Of a stretch of DNA of 64,000 nt, positions 34,910 through 46,576 are shown in pieces (position 1 is the stretch's first letter; each line of letters opens with the position of its first letter). Under the pieces are notes generated by a model. That model saw only the letters and a list, made by a program, of their open reading frames with translations, did no database searches and was not told the origin of the DNA. The translations under genes were made by a program, and so were the position numbers. Source of the DNA: Capsicum annuum (lineage: Eukaryota; Streptophyta; Magnoliopsida; Solanales; Solanaceae); contig NC_061116.1 in NCBI RefSeq assembly GCF_002878395.1, positions 119,512,692 through 119,576,691 of the forward strand, in the 5' to 3' direction.

Positions 34910-37326
34910 CTGTAAATGAAAGGAAGAAATGGATTAGACTAATAGTTTAACTTGAGCTTATGCTCACTCTCATGATATGGATACTAAAAGAAGGGAAATT
35001 ATTTCTAAAACATATCATAGCCTCCTGTCCATAAGTGTGGCGTGCAACATACCTATGCACAAAACTCTACAAGATGCGGCTTTCAGACTTCCTAGAACAC
35101 TGTTGAACCTAAGTATCTGATACCAAGCTTGTAATGCCCCAGATTTTTAACCCCGGATACTACACGGTGCTTAAGATCTCGAAGGACCATAAGCTAACCC
35201 TTTTTTAGTACCTGCAACTGAGCACTGCATAATATACTATAAAAATATAGAAAACAACTGGCAGAAACTTGCCATAAGGTTCAAAAACTAAAATACAACT
35301 CAATAAAGTATCAAAATACTAAAGAAACTGTCTGAACATCTAGTTTGAAAGCTTCTAAACTCTCTAAATAAGGAGTTGATAGGACAATCCCCCAACTAAC
35401 TCCGTCTACTAAAATACTGAATCTAGAAATATAATAAAATAATAGAACATCCTCGAATGAAGCGGACTCACTGCTAATTCTATGGCTGCTGGCTGAATCT
35501 GAACTGCTAAGGGTGCTTTGGATCTCATTCTTCTGAACCTATGGTATAAAGCACCATAGCACAAAAAAACATGCGTTAGTATGTAAGAATAAACTGGTAT
35601 GCTAGATGAGGTAAGACTAAATGCAAAGGCTCATATGCATAAACTATAGCTGACTGAATAACATAAGTAAACTGAATGAGGAATACATACAAGAATGCAT
35701 AAAATATAGCTAAAATTGTAGTAACACTAAATACTGAGTTCTAATAACTAGATTAATGATAACTAGGTTTACTGATGTTTGACACATGATTAATTGAATC
35801 TAAGATCAAGCCTATCTAGTGGGTGATCTATGGATTTGCTGATACTGATAATGCCTGACTGAATATGAGATCAATCCTATCTAATGAGTGATCTCTGAAT
35901 CTCTGGAACTATCTAAGTTCTATACTGAGCTGATTGACTGTATTTGACAATCCTGATTTTTGTATAGTTGAACTGAGTTCTATTACTAAGAATGAATCTG
36001 AAACTGAGACTGTGGGAGGTAGTCATCTAACCGACATGCCCCAAATCTAAACTAGTGAGGTCCAGCCTGTAAACCCCAACTAGAAAGGTGTCAGTACTGT
36101 GCCACAAGTAAAGATATTTCTATTGTCAAGCCTATCTAACGGGCGACCCTAAATAAAGAGTCAATCCTAATCTAACGAGTGAATCCTGGGGGGTAGTCAA
36201 GCCTTAATCTAACGGGTGACTCCTCATCATGTGCTGGCTACGTAGTTCTGGAGTCTAGGGAATGCTACTAACAACTCTGCCTCACTAATAGGGAAGCTGT
36301 CATCCGTGCCCTCGCTCGGTACTGAATACCACTCCCAATTGAAGACACTAAACTGATTCTTAGACTGTACTAGACTAAGCTAAATCTGTTACTGATCATG
36401 TTACTTGGCTGATCTAACTGTGTTCACTAGATTCCATTGACTGATGGAATACTACTAAATTCTATTAACTAGTTGAATGCTACTGAGTTCTGAATTGATC
36501 ACTTGAATACTATTGAGGTCTGAACCGCATACTAAATTGGAATAGATTGATACTGAGATTACTGAGTTTTTCTAAGTCCTGTGACTGACAGAGTTCTACT
36601 GATCGAGGCTTGATTAAGAGTATCTTGAAAACTAACACCGGCTCTAGACAATCAGCTAAATTGTCGGGTAGTAAATACCCCCAGGGCTCAATAACAAGAC
36701 AAGTAAGGCAAAGCATAACTTTGAACAACATATAAATATTTACTTTGTCATATTTCATTCATAGAAGTATTTCATCAAGCACTTGTGAGTCATAAACTTG
36801 CACATGCATAGGAATGCACACTAAGGTCTCATAATTCATCCAGTAAAGTCTTTCATCAAACACTTAACATGCATTAACTCGTACGTGAATAGGGACACCT
36901 CCTAACATATCATAATTCATTCGCTAAGGCCTTTTAATAAACACTTGGCATGCATTAACTTATATAAAATTAGGGATTTCATTCTACCATGCTATCATGT
37001 CACTACCTCACTCAAATAAGCATTTTATCAAACATATGGGGAGCATACTTTGGTTAGACAACAATCAATACATCAAGTTAACATGACTACATCAATCAAC
37101 ATGCAACTTAAAGGGTTTCTCATGAATATCATGAAATTCATCTCATAATAGAATTAAAGCTTGGAAACTTTGTAATCAAAACCTGAATTAACACTCAACA
37201 ACAATACAAACATGAATTTCAATTCACATAAATCATGAAAACTTATAATTATATAATCTTTGAATTCAAGAAAGGATTCTTGAAATTCTTGGGTGGAAGG
37301 GATCCAAGAATCAACATCTAACATAC
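34910..37326 (-). other. E: candidate leader intron
   Basis: The donor TTTTTAG-GTATGT starts at 37326 (minus strand), inside the 5' LTR. The acceptor TTTCCTTTCATTTACAG ends at 34910, three bases before the gag ATG. The segment spans 2417 bases and includes the primer-binding site. It parallels the arrangement in B. There is no transcript evidence. Confidence 0.4.
35107..35129 (-). other. E: primer-binding site, tRNA-iMet type
   Basis: On the minus strand AGCTTGGTATCAGATAC directly follows the LTR end. It matches the TGGTATCAGAG complement of initiator tRNA-Met used by Tekay elements, with one change. Confidence 0.85.
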
Positions 37327-38082
37327 CTAAAAATCTTGAGTCATGAAGGAGGGTAACTTTGCTTGAAGGTTCTGAATGTTGACGTTTGATTCTTAAATTT
37401 TTTTGAAGAAGCATGTGAATCTTGTTCTTGGGTTTTGATCTTGAAAAAAACCCTAATTTTGATGTTATGGATAAAATAGGAGTTATGTGCTTTGATTCGA
37501 TGTAATTAGGGGTTAAAAAGGGTGGAAAAAGACCCAAAAAGCCCTTTAAAATGCCATTTCAGCTCTATTTTGGACAAAGTTGATGGTCTGGGTGATGGAC
37601 CATTACTGTGGTGGCTGATCGTCACTCCAACCATCAGTGTTGAGCCAGAAAACATCCTTACTTCCTCAGTTGTGATGGCCAGAGTGATGGTCCATCGCTG
37701 ACTTGATGGTCTGTCATCTTGCCCGTCGCTCCTGGGTAGTTCGGATAGCTCTCAGTAAAATAGCCATAACATTTTACTTTGATACCGATTTTGTAGAAAC
37801 TGGTATCGTTGTAAATATAATTCAATTATATATCTGTTGATGGGTCATGATCTCAAAAATTCTTCGTAGAATGGGAGATATGATCATTTGAATTTGACTT
37901 TGATAATATCTTTCTTAATAATTCAATCGGTAAGGGATGTTTTGATTCGTCTAATAGCTAGGAAATATTTAAGGCCTTAATATACATCAAAATTGATCAT
38001 AAAACTACCAAACTACTAAAATTTATTTTTCATGAGATTAAAGCATGGTTCTACTATTTGTTGGGATTCTCAGGGTATTACA
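35130..38082 (-). repeat. E: 5' LTR
   Basis: 2953 bp, collinear with the 3' LTR of E. It carries the same dyad words in worn form (37585-37735) and the donor word at 37326. A frame at 37154-37537 covers the presumed R/U5 and is not a recognised protein. The frame at 36510-36758 is likewise within LTR sequence. Confidence 0.88.
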
Positions 38083-38087
38083 TTATT

Positions 38088-38420
38088 CATATATTTGTTC
38101 CTTTTAGTTTATGGTCCAGTCGGGGGCTTTGTCGAAGTCTATACAATTAGTCTTCAGTAGAGGCTTCATAGAAGAGATTTGGTTATTGTATTGTCATAAC
38201 GATATTGACATAGTTTGTTTATAAGATTTCCTTGAAATTCATTAGATCTTCTGCATCTCTATTTCATATTAATTATGCTTATTATAGTATGATAAGACAT
38301 TATATCTTCTTTATCTCTATTTCATATGAACTATGCTTATGCTAGTATACTAAGGGGTGTCTCGGACCTTCATAGTTTAGGATACGCATTGTGTCCAGGT
38401 CCTCAGCTCGAGTTGTGATA
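38088..38420 (+). repeat. D: 5' LTR, second part
   Basis: It matches the last 330 bases of the 3' LTR of D (from about 63485 to 63755), including TATGGTCCAGTCGGGGGC. It ends GTTGTGATA at 38420, before the primer site. Confidence 0.8.
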
Positions 38421-39566
38421 AGCTTGGTATAAATTCACGATATGGGGTCCTAGGATGTCTATGAAGCTATGTCTAGTAGTGTCTTAATTTTAGGTGTGTT
38501 GTTCATGAAAATTATAATCAAGAGGCTATCGAGCATTTAGGAGACATTTCCCATTCTTTCATACTCTAGATCGTGCAGAAGTGTTGTCCATATGAAAGTT
38601 ATCTATATTCCTTCCTTGTTCTAATTTTATTAGACATGTCTCATTATTAAGGTGATAGAAGTGCAAAGGCTTAGCTTCCTAATGATGTGGTCCTTTCTGA
38701 ATGAGCCATCAAAGATTACGAAAAGGCAAAAGGACTTGAAAAAAGTCCTTAGTGCATCAAAGTTTATTGATTCATGTGTATACCTCTATCTTAATGAAAT
38801 CATGCTTTTCATCTCGAGTTAAGATATGCATTCAATCCCTTTATAACGAGTTATTATTAACGTCTCTCTTAGAAGAAGAATATGTATTTGAATATTGGGA
38901 TACTATTTCCACATGACATGTAGTGTGAATTATGTTGTTATGACCTATGATTAGTAAGATGATCCCAAGGTTGGTGATAGAAAGTCTTAAGTTTAGAAGT
39001 CAAAGTGAGGATAACTTTTCAATGAAAAAGGGGATAGTTGTATTTGTGTAACCATAAAGTGAGTTTTGGGTATTGTTATGTCCTTATGGTATTGGTTAGG
39101 GTGTACCAAAATTAGCCAACTTAAGGTAGTCAGTAAAAAAAGAGTGGTTTATTAAAATAATTTCATCTTTAGTTGAAATAAGAAAGAAGCTAATGAGGAC
39201 TAGATATTGTAGTAGTAAAATCTATCATAGGTTGTGAATAGAAGGATTAGTTGGCTAATAATTTAGTAAATTTAGAGTTCACTTGGAGAGATCTTAAAAA
39301 AAAAAGACTCAGTGATGTTTATTGAATTTTGAAGGTAGTTGGGATGTAAGCTTGGGTAAGTGGATGTGATATGAGGGAGGTAAATGTTCTATAGAGCATA
39401 ATGGGTTAGGTTGTAAGTTTAATATTGACTATCCTTATTACGTGATTTTATTTAGAGGGCCCCTTGATGTTATCTAACAGTTGTAAGCTAGTTTACTCTG
39501 TGAGAGAACGTGTAGTAAATTATAAGGTATAGCAATAATGTTGGGAAGAATATGTACTTGTAGGCC
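38421..39566 (+). other. D: interior, left part (primer site and non-coding leader)
   Basis: AGCTTGGTATAAATTC at 38421-38436 is a worn initiator-tRNA-Met primer site. The following ~150 bases (GTCCTAGGA, GTGTGTTGT, AGGCTAT and a TTCTTTCATA tract) align with the leaders of E and G. From about 38600 no coding similarity is seen in any frame. F interrupts it at 39567. Confidence 0.65.
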
Positions 39567-41442
39567 TATCACAACCCAATTCACGAGTCATGATGGCACT
39601 TAATAAAACTTACCAGTAGGTAAGCCAACACCGAAACACAGAGCTAAGCCAATGGGTTACTTCATAGAATGTCCAACATGGGCCAATATACAAGAACACA
39701 ATGCACTCAACAGAGTTCCGCTAAATATGGAAAACAAAATACAAATATCAATACCATGAGCTAGTAATATTAGTACAAGAGCATCTAAGTTTGACAATAG
39801 GAAATACAACTCATAAGTCTAAAATAGTCAATACATTTGTCTTGAATACAAAATATTGAATAAAGATAGAGGGAAACGGGTGACTCAAAACTCCAAGATC
39901 TCACCCTATATCTAAAAGATCAACACTGCACATTCTCAACTCATCGGCGGTAACTAGTACTCGGGTCTGCACCAAAAAGGAACAAAAGTATTGTATGAGT
40001 ACAAAAACAATGGGTACTCAGAAGGCATCACTTACCGACTAATCTAAATTATGATATAAAGATGATATAAATCAAGACAATATATCTAAGTCAAGGTACA
40101 ATATCGAACCTAAATCATCTTCATCATCACTGCATTAAATAAATGATCAACTAGAACAATAATATGACATCTCATATAAATACACGCCTATATCATCACA
40201 TATAATGGGTAATCAATCCGAAAGTATAATGCGACACCGACAGAATTACTACTGCATAAATACCAAGCTAATGCACATACATCCATTAGAGAATAAAGTA
40301 AAAAAACTAACCACGGTGCTCCATACCACAAGGGAGTACACCTAAATTAACATAAAGTAAAGAAGCCATCACGGCGTCCCATACCACCAAAGAGTGCATC
40401 AAACATCAAATCATCAACGTATATATATATAGATACAACTAACTTCTCATTATCCGTGGTTTCCTACATTTCACACCAACGGTCCTTTGCCAAAATTCGT
40501 AATCCGCATCAATTACTGCAATTGAATAACATTTATCAAAGTAATCATAACCATAATCATATCATCATCTAGGAATATATCTCATCGATATATCCAATTT
40601 ATGCACTACTTGTTAACAATTAATACTCATTGTTAACTACCAATTTACTGGTTATCAAAGGACCTCTAGTTATTAGCCTAACTGATTCTTCACGTAATCT
40701 TTATTCACGAGATAATAACTAAACATTCTTCACTAAATAACCAACATTCACTATCTATTCAAGATTCAAAACTAGACCATAGGTGCATCTAAACAATACC
40801 CATTTCTAATCATCATAATACCACCGATCACAGTTTAGAAAAGGCCACTAAATTCCATTATACTCTTATTTATCTAACCATTAATCTCTTTTAATATCTA
40901 GCATTATTATTACAAAAATTCTCAATTAATAGCTAAATGACATCATAACTTAGTCATCAATATTATCAATAATCACCCATGCTAATCTATCATCGACATT
41001 AGACACATAAGAACCACAGTTACTTGTTACTATATTTCAATCAAACAAGGCTCACTAACTAGAATACTAGACTTAAATCCATCAAGTAAGATAGTCACTT
41101 AGTAGTCAACTAATCACCACAAAACTAACTTAAATCGGCAATATACCTTAATCAATTCAATTATCCCATACTATCTAAACTCTCTAAGTGAGTCCTCAAT
41201 TAATACACCATATCCCATTACCAACTTGTCATAATTCATTATTCAGTATATACTACTTCTATATAGTATCCAACTCTAGCAAGAGCTACACTGCTTAACA
41301 AGTGACTAGTATCGAAGAATCATAACCAACATCCCAAGAACAACATCATACCTTCAAAGCACATACGGATGTAATCATATAAAGCATAATCACACATAAA
41401 TATATATATATATACATTCTTACTATACATAACATCATTATG

Positions 41443-41793
41443 TCCTCTAGACTTACCGGGTACTATTTTTTCATCAATATATCCTCTGGAAATACCGGGC
41501 ATCTTCATAACATCAATATGTCCTTCGGAATCACCAGGCATCATTATATCATCAATATATCCTCCAAACTTACTGGGCATCACCACATCATCAATATATC
41601 CTTTGGACTTACCAAGCATCATCACATCATTAATATATCCTCCAAACTTACCGGGCATCATCATAATATTAATATATCCTTCGTAATTATCGGGCATCAT
41701 CATAACATCGATATATCCTCTAGACTTATCGTCCATCATTATATCATTAATATATCTTCCAGACTTAATGGGCATCATCATATCATTAATATA
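41443..41793. repeat. F: 39 bp tandem array, nine units
   Basis: Nine head-to-tail units start TCCTCTAGACTTACCGGG and end ATCAATATA. Each is exactly 39 bases, with about 10 to 25 percent divergence between units. The truncated 5' LTR of F keeps about three and a half units (about 56690-56830). Because 39 is a multiple of three, both strands stay open over the array. Confidence 0.92.
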
Positions 41794-43666
41794 TATATAT
41801 ATATAAGTCAGTCCAATCGATAATAAATAAAGTCCTATGAGGGATAGAGTGAAGGAAAAGTATGGAAAGACTTGCCATTGTACTTCATCATTCATTATCA
41901 ACACAAAATATTACAAGGAGCATGAAAAAGTATATTCATATGATATTAACACTCAATATTTTACCGGGCTTAACATAATCATTAGTATTTTTAGTACAAG
42001 CCATTGTTAACCTTCTAGAGCCCTATTTATTAGCATAATTTCCATTATTAGCACAAGAGGATTTTTAGCATCACATTATTTTAGTTTCCATACTTGAACA
42101 TAATATGAGTAATAACATAATCCAAGGATCACATGGTAATTTAGTAAATGAAGGAAGTGATAGCATAGTCACATGTTCAATCTATAAGACAATTATTGCT
42201 ATTCAATCATTACCAAAAATCTATCAACCAATCATGAACATCATTTCCAATATCAATCATCATGAATAAATCATTTACTTGGGTTAACCATCATATTACC
42301 AAAGGCATATTCTTAGCATTTAACAAACATTAATGTCGCTATTGAAACTACATAGTCCAATCTTAAGGTGGGTCTCAAGTCTAACTTCTATCAGGGACCA
42401 AGATAAAGCCATATAAGTCATGTCTTAGAGGTTTGTCATTCCACACTAGTTCAATGATACAATTCTTCCTCAAGTAATACTCTTAATTCATCCAAGCTAC
42501 AAAGGCAATTCCCACAACTATGCACAACTAAGGTAGTTACTATACAGTATGAGTGATAAGGTCACTCCTGTCTAATTTAAGAAACTAGAACATTCTCATT
42601 CTATTCATGAGATAACAATTCCAACTAACTAAGGTTCTAGGATATAAGTCAAGCATCACATTTTATGGGTTCAATAGCCTAAGTGGCTCAACTAGCCTCA
42701 ACACTACCATCTACCACTTTAACATATAAAACCCCACCCAATCTTGTCAATATATCAAATTTATATCATAATATATCCCAATCTAACGATAAGTAAGCCT
42801 AACCTGTCTCGAATCCAAATATAGCTCATGACCGAACAACCTTCGCTTTCCTTTTCCTCGAAGCTTCTTTATTGAACAAAGCTATCAAAAACACAATATA
42901 TGCATCATTATGAGAATATCAACACCCATATTGCACCATTATGATCCGAGTCTAAAATGACACAAAAAACCCTAAGTGGGTCCCACTTATAGAAAATGAG
43001 TTTTCGAGACCAACCCAATGTTCAAATACCACTAGGGAGTTATATACCTCAAGAAATTAGTGTAAATCAATCATATTTTGGCTAAAATCAAGCCTCAACC
43101 CATTTGGAGTTTTGGGGTACAATAATCAAGAATTCACACAAAAAATGATGGATTCATACCTTAGATTTGATGTTAATCACGAATATGCTAGTTATTAAAG
43201 ATCTTAATCAATACCCAAGACTCAATTTGGGGACTACACACTCTATTAGAGCTTATGAGACTCAAGACAATGGATAAATGACTAATTATTAGCCAAAATA
43301 TCATTTAAACAACCCTCTCCAGGCCCTCAGATTGAGTGATCACAAACACATACGGGCCGCGATCGCGATATTGTGATCACTATGAAGCCTCTGTGATCGC
43401 AGTACTTTTTTGCTCTAGATGACAGCTGAAACTTTGAATTTATTCAAGGTTTTGGCCAATGACTCGGGATGTATCCGGAGTCTAATATGAGCAAAGAAAA
43501 TATGTAACCACACTAATTTTGACATTTCAAATGCATTAGTAAAGTCAAATTTTCCATCCAAAGTCATTTTGACCAAATGTAGGCCCCATACCCATATTTC
43601 TAATTTATCAACTTTTTAAACACTAGGTCGAAATGAGTTTGGGTGCAGTGGGGCCAGAACCAAAGG

Positions 43667-43671
43667 TCTAC
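43667..43671. repeat. G: left target site duplication (TCTAC)
   Basis: TCTAC before the 5' LTR of G pairs with TCAAC after its 3' LTR (52637-52641), 4 of 5 bases. The uninterrupted F LTR has TCTAC here (58746). Confidence 0.7.
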
Positions 43672-44163
43672 TGTAATATCCCATACTTCTACCTAGCTTA
43701 AATTCATCCTAGAAATGTTAAAGACTTATTTTAAAGATGAATTCACTTTTATACATGTGGTATTTTCAATATTTTCACTTTTATTCATGTGGAAAATTCA
43801 ATAAGCTTTCCATCGATACCAAATTGGCCTAAATTCGACACCCGGGTAAAGAGTTAGAGCCCTTTTAGTGAGATAGTGTATCACCTGAGCCATCAGCACA
43901 TCGCGGAGTAGGTCAAAATGGTAATCGTCAAAATCCAGTGAGCTTATGCAATTACGGTGCGTCGCCCCACGGTTTAAATTTAGAATCATCCTTTTTCCAA
44001 TATTAGAACGCGATGTTACCGCGTCGCGTCATCTGCCAAGTTCCTAGTTGGCAATTTCTAGTGACACGGTACGATAGCACCGCATCGCGATAACCTTCCA
44101 AATCAGGAAATTTTCTCAAAAATAAAACATGCATCCAAGGGTTAAAAGGGTCAATTTTTCAAT

Positions 44164-44173
44164 CCTATATAAA
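44164..44173 (+). promoter_or_regulatory. G: TATA box of the 5' LTR
   Basis: CTATATAAAC stands 153 bases before the GTATGT donor word. The 3' LTR copy is CTATATATAC at 50291-50300. Confidence 0.7.
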
Positions 44174-44540
44174 CCCAATAACACATGATTTAGCCATTCT
44201 TCACCCAAAATATACTAGTTTCTCTCAAGTTTCTCTCAAGAATACGCTAGGGATTCTATTGGGGATTCAAATTCAAGAAGGTTTCACCATCAATCTTCAC
44301 AAAATCATGAACTAAGGTATGTGTAGTGTTCATCCATGGATCCCTTTCATCTATGGAGCTCAAGAATCAAGTTCTAAATAATAAATTATAATTATCTTGT
44401 TGTGGTATGATTATGTTCATGTTGATGGTTGTTATTTGGGTTTCAAGGTAGTTTCTTAATTTATTTTCATGAAGTATGTGTGCATGTTAGTTGAAATCTA
44501 TGAGTTTGGGTCACTTGAGATTGTTAAATTGATAAGTATA

Positions 44541-44660
44541 CCTATGCCCAAAGTTGTGCATGTAAGGTGTTTGCTAAAATTCCTAGAATAATAAAAACCA
44601 CCTATGCCTATAGTTGTGCATGTAAGGTGTTTGCTAAAATGCCTAGAATGATAAAAACCA
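44541..44660 (+). repeat. G: 60 bp tandem duplication in the 5' LTR
   Basis: 44541-44600 and 44601-44660 are head-to-tail copies starting CCTATGCC, differing at about four positions. The 3' LTR has only one copy (about 50661-50720), so the duplication arose after insertion. Confidence 0.85.
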
Positions 44661-45633
44661 TGTTTTCATGACAAGTCCATTCTCTATCCCTTATGATTCA
44701 ATATGAAATCCATGCCATTGTTGTGTATTGATTGTTGTGATGTGGAATGCCCATGACATTGAAGTTATGTAAGTATTTACATGTTATATGCATTTCCTTC
44801 CATGTATAAGATATTGAGAACCATGTGTAGTATGAAACCCCTACTTATGGCATTATGAATTGTGAACTTTATTCCTATGTTTAAGAAGTCTCATGTTATG
44901 TCAGTTTCCTTCTATCTAGTCTTGGGGGTACTTGTACCCAAAAAATATAACCGTGTGCCTAGAGCTAGTATCATGTCTTCATGATATCCTCAGTCAAGCC
45001 ATGCTTCATAGAATTTAGTCAGTCATGTGACTCAGGAGAGTTTAGTAACTCAGTAACTTTAGAAAATCTCAGTAGTTCAGTAATCTCAATAATTTCAGTA
45101 CTCAGTGATCTTTGGAACTTTAGAAATCTTAGGACTGTCAGTAAATTTAATACTCTCAATCTGTCCTCAAATCTTAGTAGTATTACATCAGTCCACAGAA
45201 CTCAGTGAACTCATCTCAGTTCAGCTAAGAAATACCACCAGTACCAGTTTAGTTTAGTTAATCAGTTCAGTCAATCATGATTAGTCTATTTAGAGGGGAG
45301 TAGGAGTTAGCACTAAGTGAGCCCAAGGATAGGAACTCACCTATTATTTTAAGGGTGTGATTATTAGAAGTCATCCTTGTGTTCCAGAACTACGTAGTCA
45401 ACGTAGGTTGAGACATCATAGCCTATTATATAAGGGTAGATGAGGTAGCCTAAGTTGCTATATGAGTTCCCACCATTCTTAGTAAAGTAACCTGTTATAT
45501 GAGGGTCACTCACAGTTGTTTTTTCCAGTGGTGCAGTATTGACACCCTTCCAGTCAGGGTAGAGATTGGACCTCAGCTTAGCTAAAATAGCATATACAGG
45601 GAATGTTGGTTTGATAACTACTTCCTACAGTTA

Positions 45634-45666
45634 CAGTCTCAGTCTCAGTCTCAGTCTCAGCCTCAG
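45634..45666 (+). repeat. (CAGTCT)n microsatellite in G 5' LTR
   Basis: About five CAGTCT units, within the wider TCAGT-rich part of the LTR. The 3' LTR holds a shorter run near 51700. Confidence 0.8.
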
Positions 45667-46576
45667 TAAAAAGAACTCAGATAGTTCTTCAGATTTTAGG
45701 GTTGTCTGATATAGTCAACTCAGATATAGAATAGAACTCAGATAGCTCCATTAGATTTAGGACTATCAGATATAGTCATTCATGTTATTAGTTTTATCAG
45801 TTATCAAAACTAATGTCATCAGTATTCATCTTCAGGACTGTCAGATACAGTCAACCAGACTAGTTCTTTATAATCAGAACTATCAGACACAGTTATTCAT
45901 GTATCAATAATATAGTATTATTAACTCAGCTATTAGTAACTCCATGTTATTAGAAAAACTCAATAGTCAGAATTCAGTATTCAGTTCTAGCACGATCTTA
46001 GTTAGAGTTACGTATGCATGCATGTATTCTCACATTTATGTTACTCAGCCACTTAGTATTGTTCATGCATATGAACCTATTGCATTTAGCCTAACTCACT
46101 TGTATACCAATACATTCAATGTACTGATGCATTTCCGCTATGGTGTCTTATACCATAGGTTTAAAAGCATGAGCTCCAGAGAACCAGTAGCATCCTAGTT
46201 TAGCAATTAGAGTTAGTAGTGAGTCCTCATCCTTCGAGGACATAATGATCATATTACTATTTTAGTGTTTAGGTTATTTTAGTAGTTAGAGTTAGTTGGG
46301 GACATGTCCCATCAACTCCTTATTCAAATAGTTTAGAGGATTTTAGACTACAGTATGTTCAGATAATTATCTCAGTTGTTTAGTACTGTGTTACCATAAT
46401 TTTCAGTTATGTACTAGTATTGAACCTTATGTACTTTTAGTTCATGTTGTCACATTTATGATATTATTACTATTATTCAGTACTCAGTTTACATATACCA
46501 ATCATGGGTTAGTTTGTAGTCCTTTGGGGTCATGGGCACCGTCTAGAGTTCCTAGTACCAGATTTGGGGCGTTACA

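Larger units (their letters stand above)
30085..38082 (-). mobile_element. E: gag-only Tekay-like element, reverse orientation
   Basis: Read on the minus strand: 5' LTR 38082-35130, primer site, gag (34906 to about 33750), polypurine tract, 3' LTR 32978-30085. It interrupts the 5' LTR of D, which resumes at 38088 with ATATTTGTTCC-type sequence matching the 3' LTR of D near 63485. Flanks TTTTT (30080-30084) and TTATT (38083-38087) are a likely duplication with one mismatch. The interior is only 2.15 kb, so pol is missing. The polypurine tract is identical over 20 bases to that of G. Confidence 0.88.
39567..43671 (-). repeat. F: 3' LTR, larger part
   Basis: It ends on the minus strand in GGTTGTGATA (39567), the worn form of a GTGACA terminus. 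It contains a U5-like section, nine 39 bp tandem repeats (41443-41793), a donor word TAAG-GTATG with the GT at 43159, a TATA-like GTTTAAAT at 43303-43310 and dyad words GATCGCGAT at 43355-43405. G cuts it at 43671. The long frames at 41320-41904 and 41440-41823 come from the 39 bp repeat and are not genes. Confidence 0.8.
43672..46576 (+). repeat. G: 5' LTR
   Basis: 2905 bp, TGTAATATCCC to GGGGCGTTACA. GC-rich dyad words (ATCGCGGAG, ACGCGATG, CGCGTCGCG, CATCGCGAT) lie at 43900-44095, a TATA box at 44164 and the donor AAG-GTATGT with the GT at 44317. A 60 bp tandem duplication is at 44541-44660 and a (CAGTCT)n run at 45634-45666. TCAGT words are dense from 44990 to 46200. No gene is seen. Confidence 0.9.

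Noticed and set aside
41443..41793. CRISPR-like appearance of regular short repeats
   Set aside because: The units are contiguous with no spacers, and the setting is a plant LTR.
41320..41904. Long minus-strand frame (194 codons) with 13-residue repeats
   Set aside because: It is created by nine 39 bp tandem units in the LTR of F. The plus strand is open over the same units, and the sister LTR has lost most of them.
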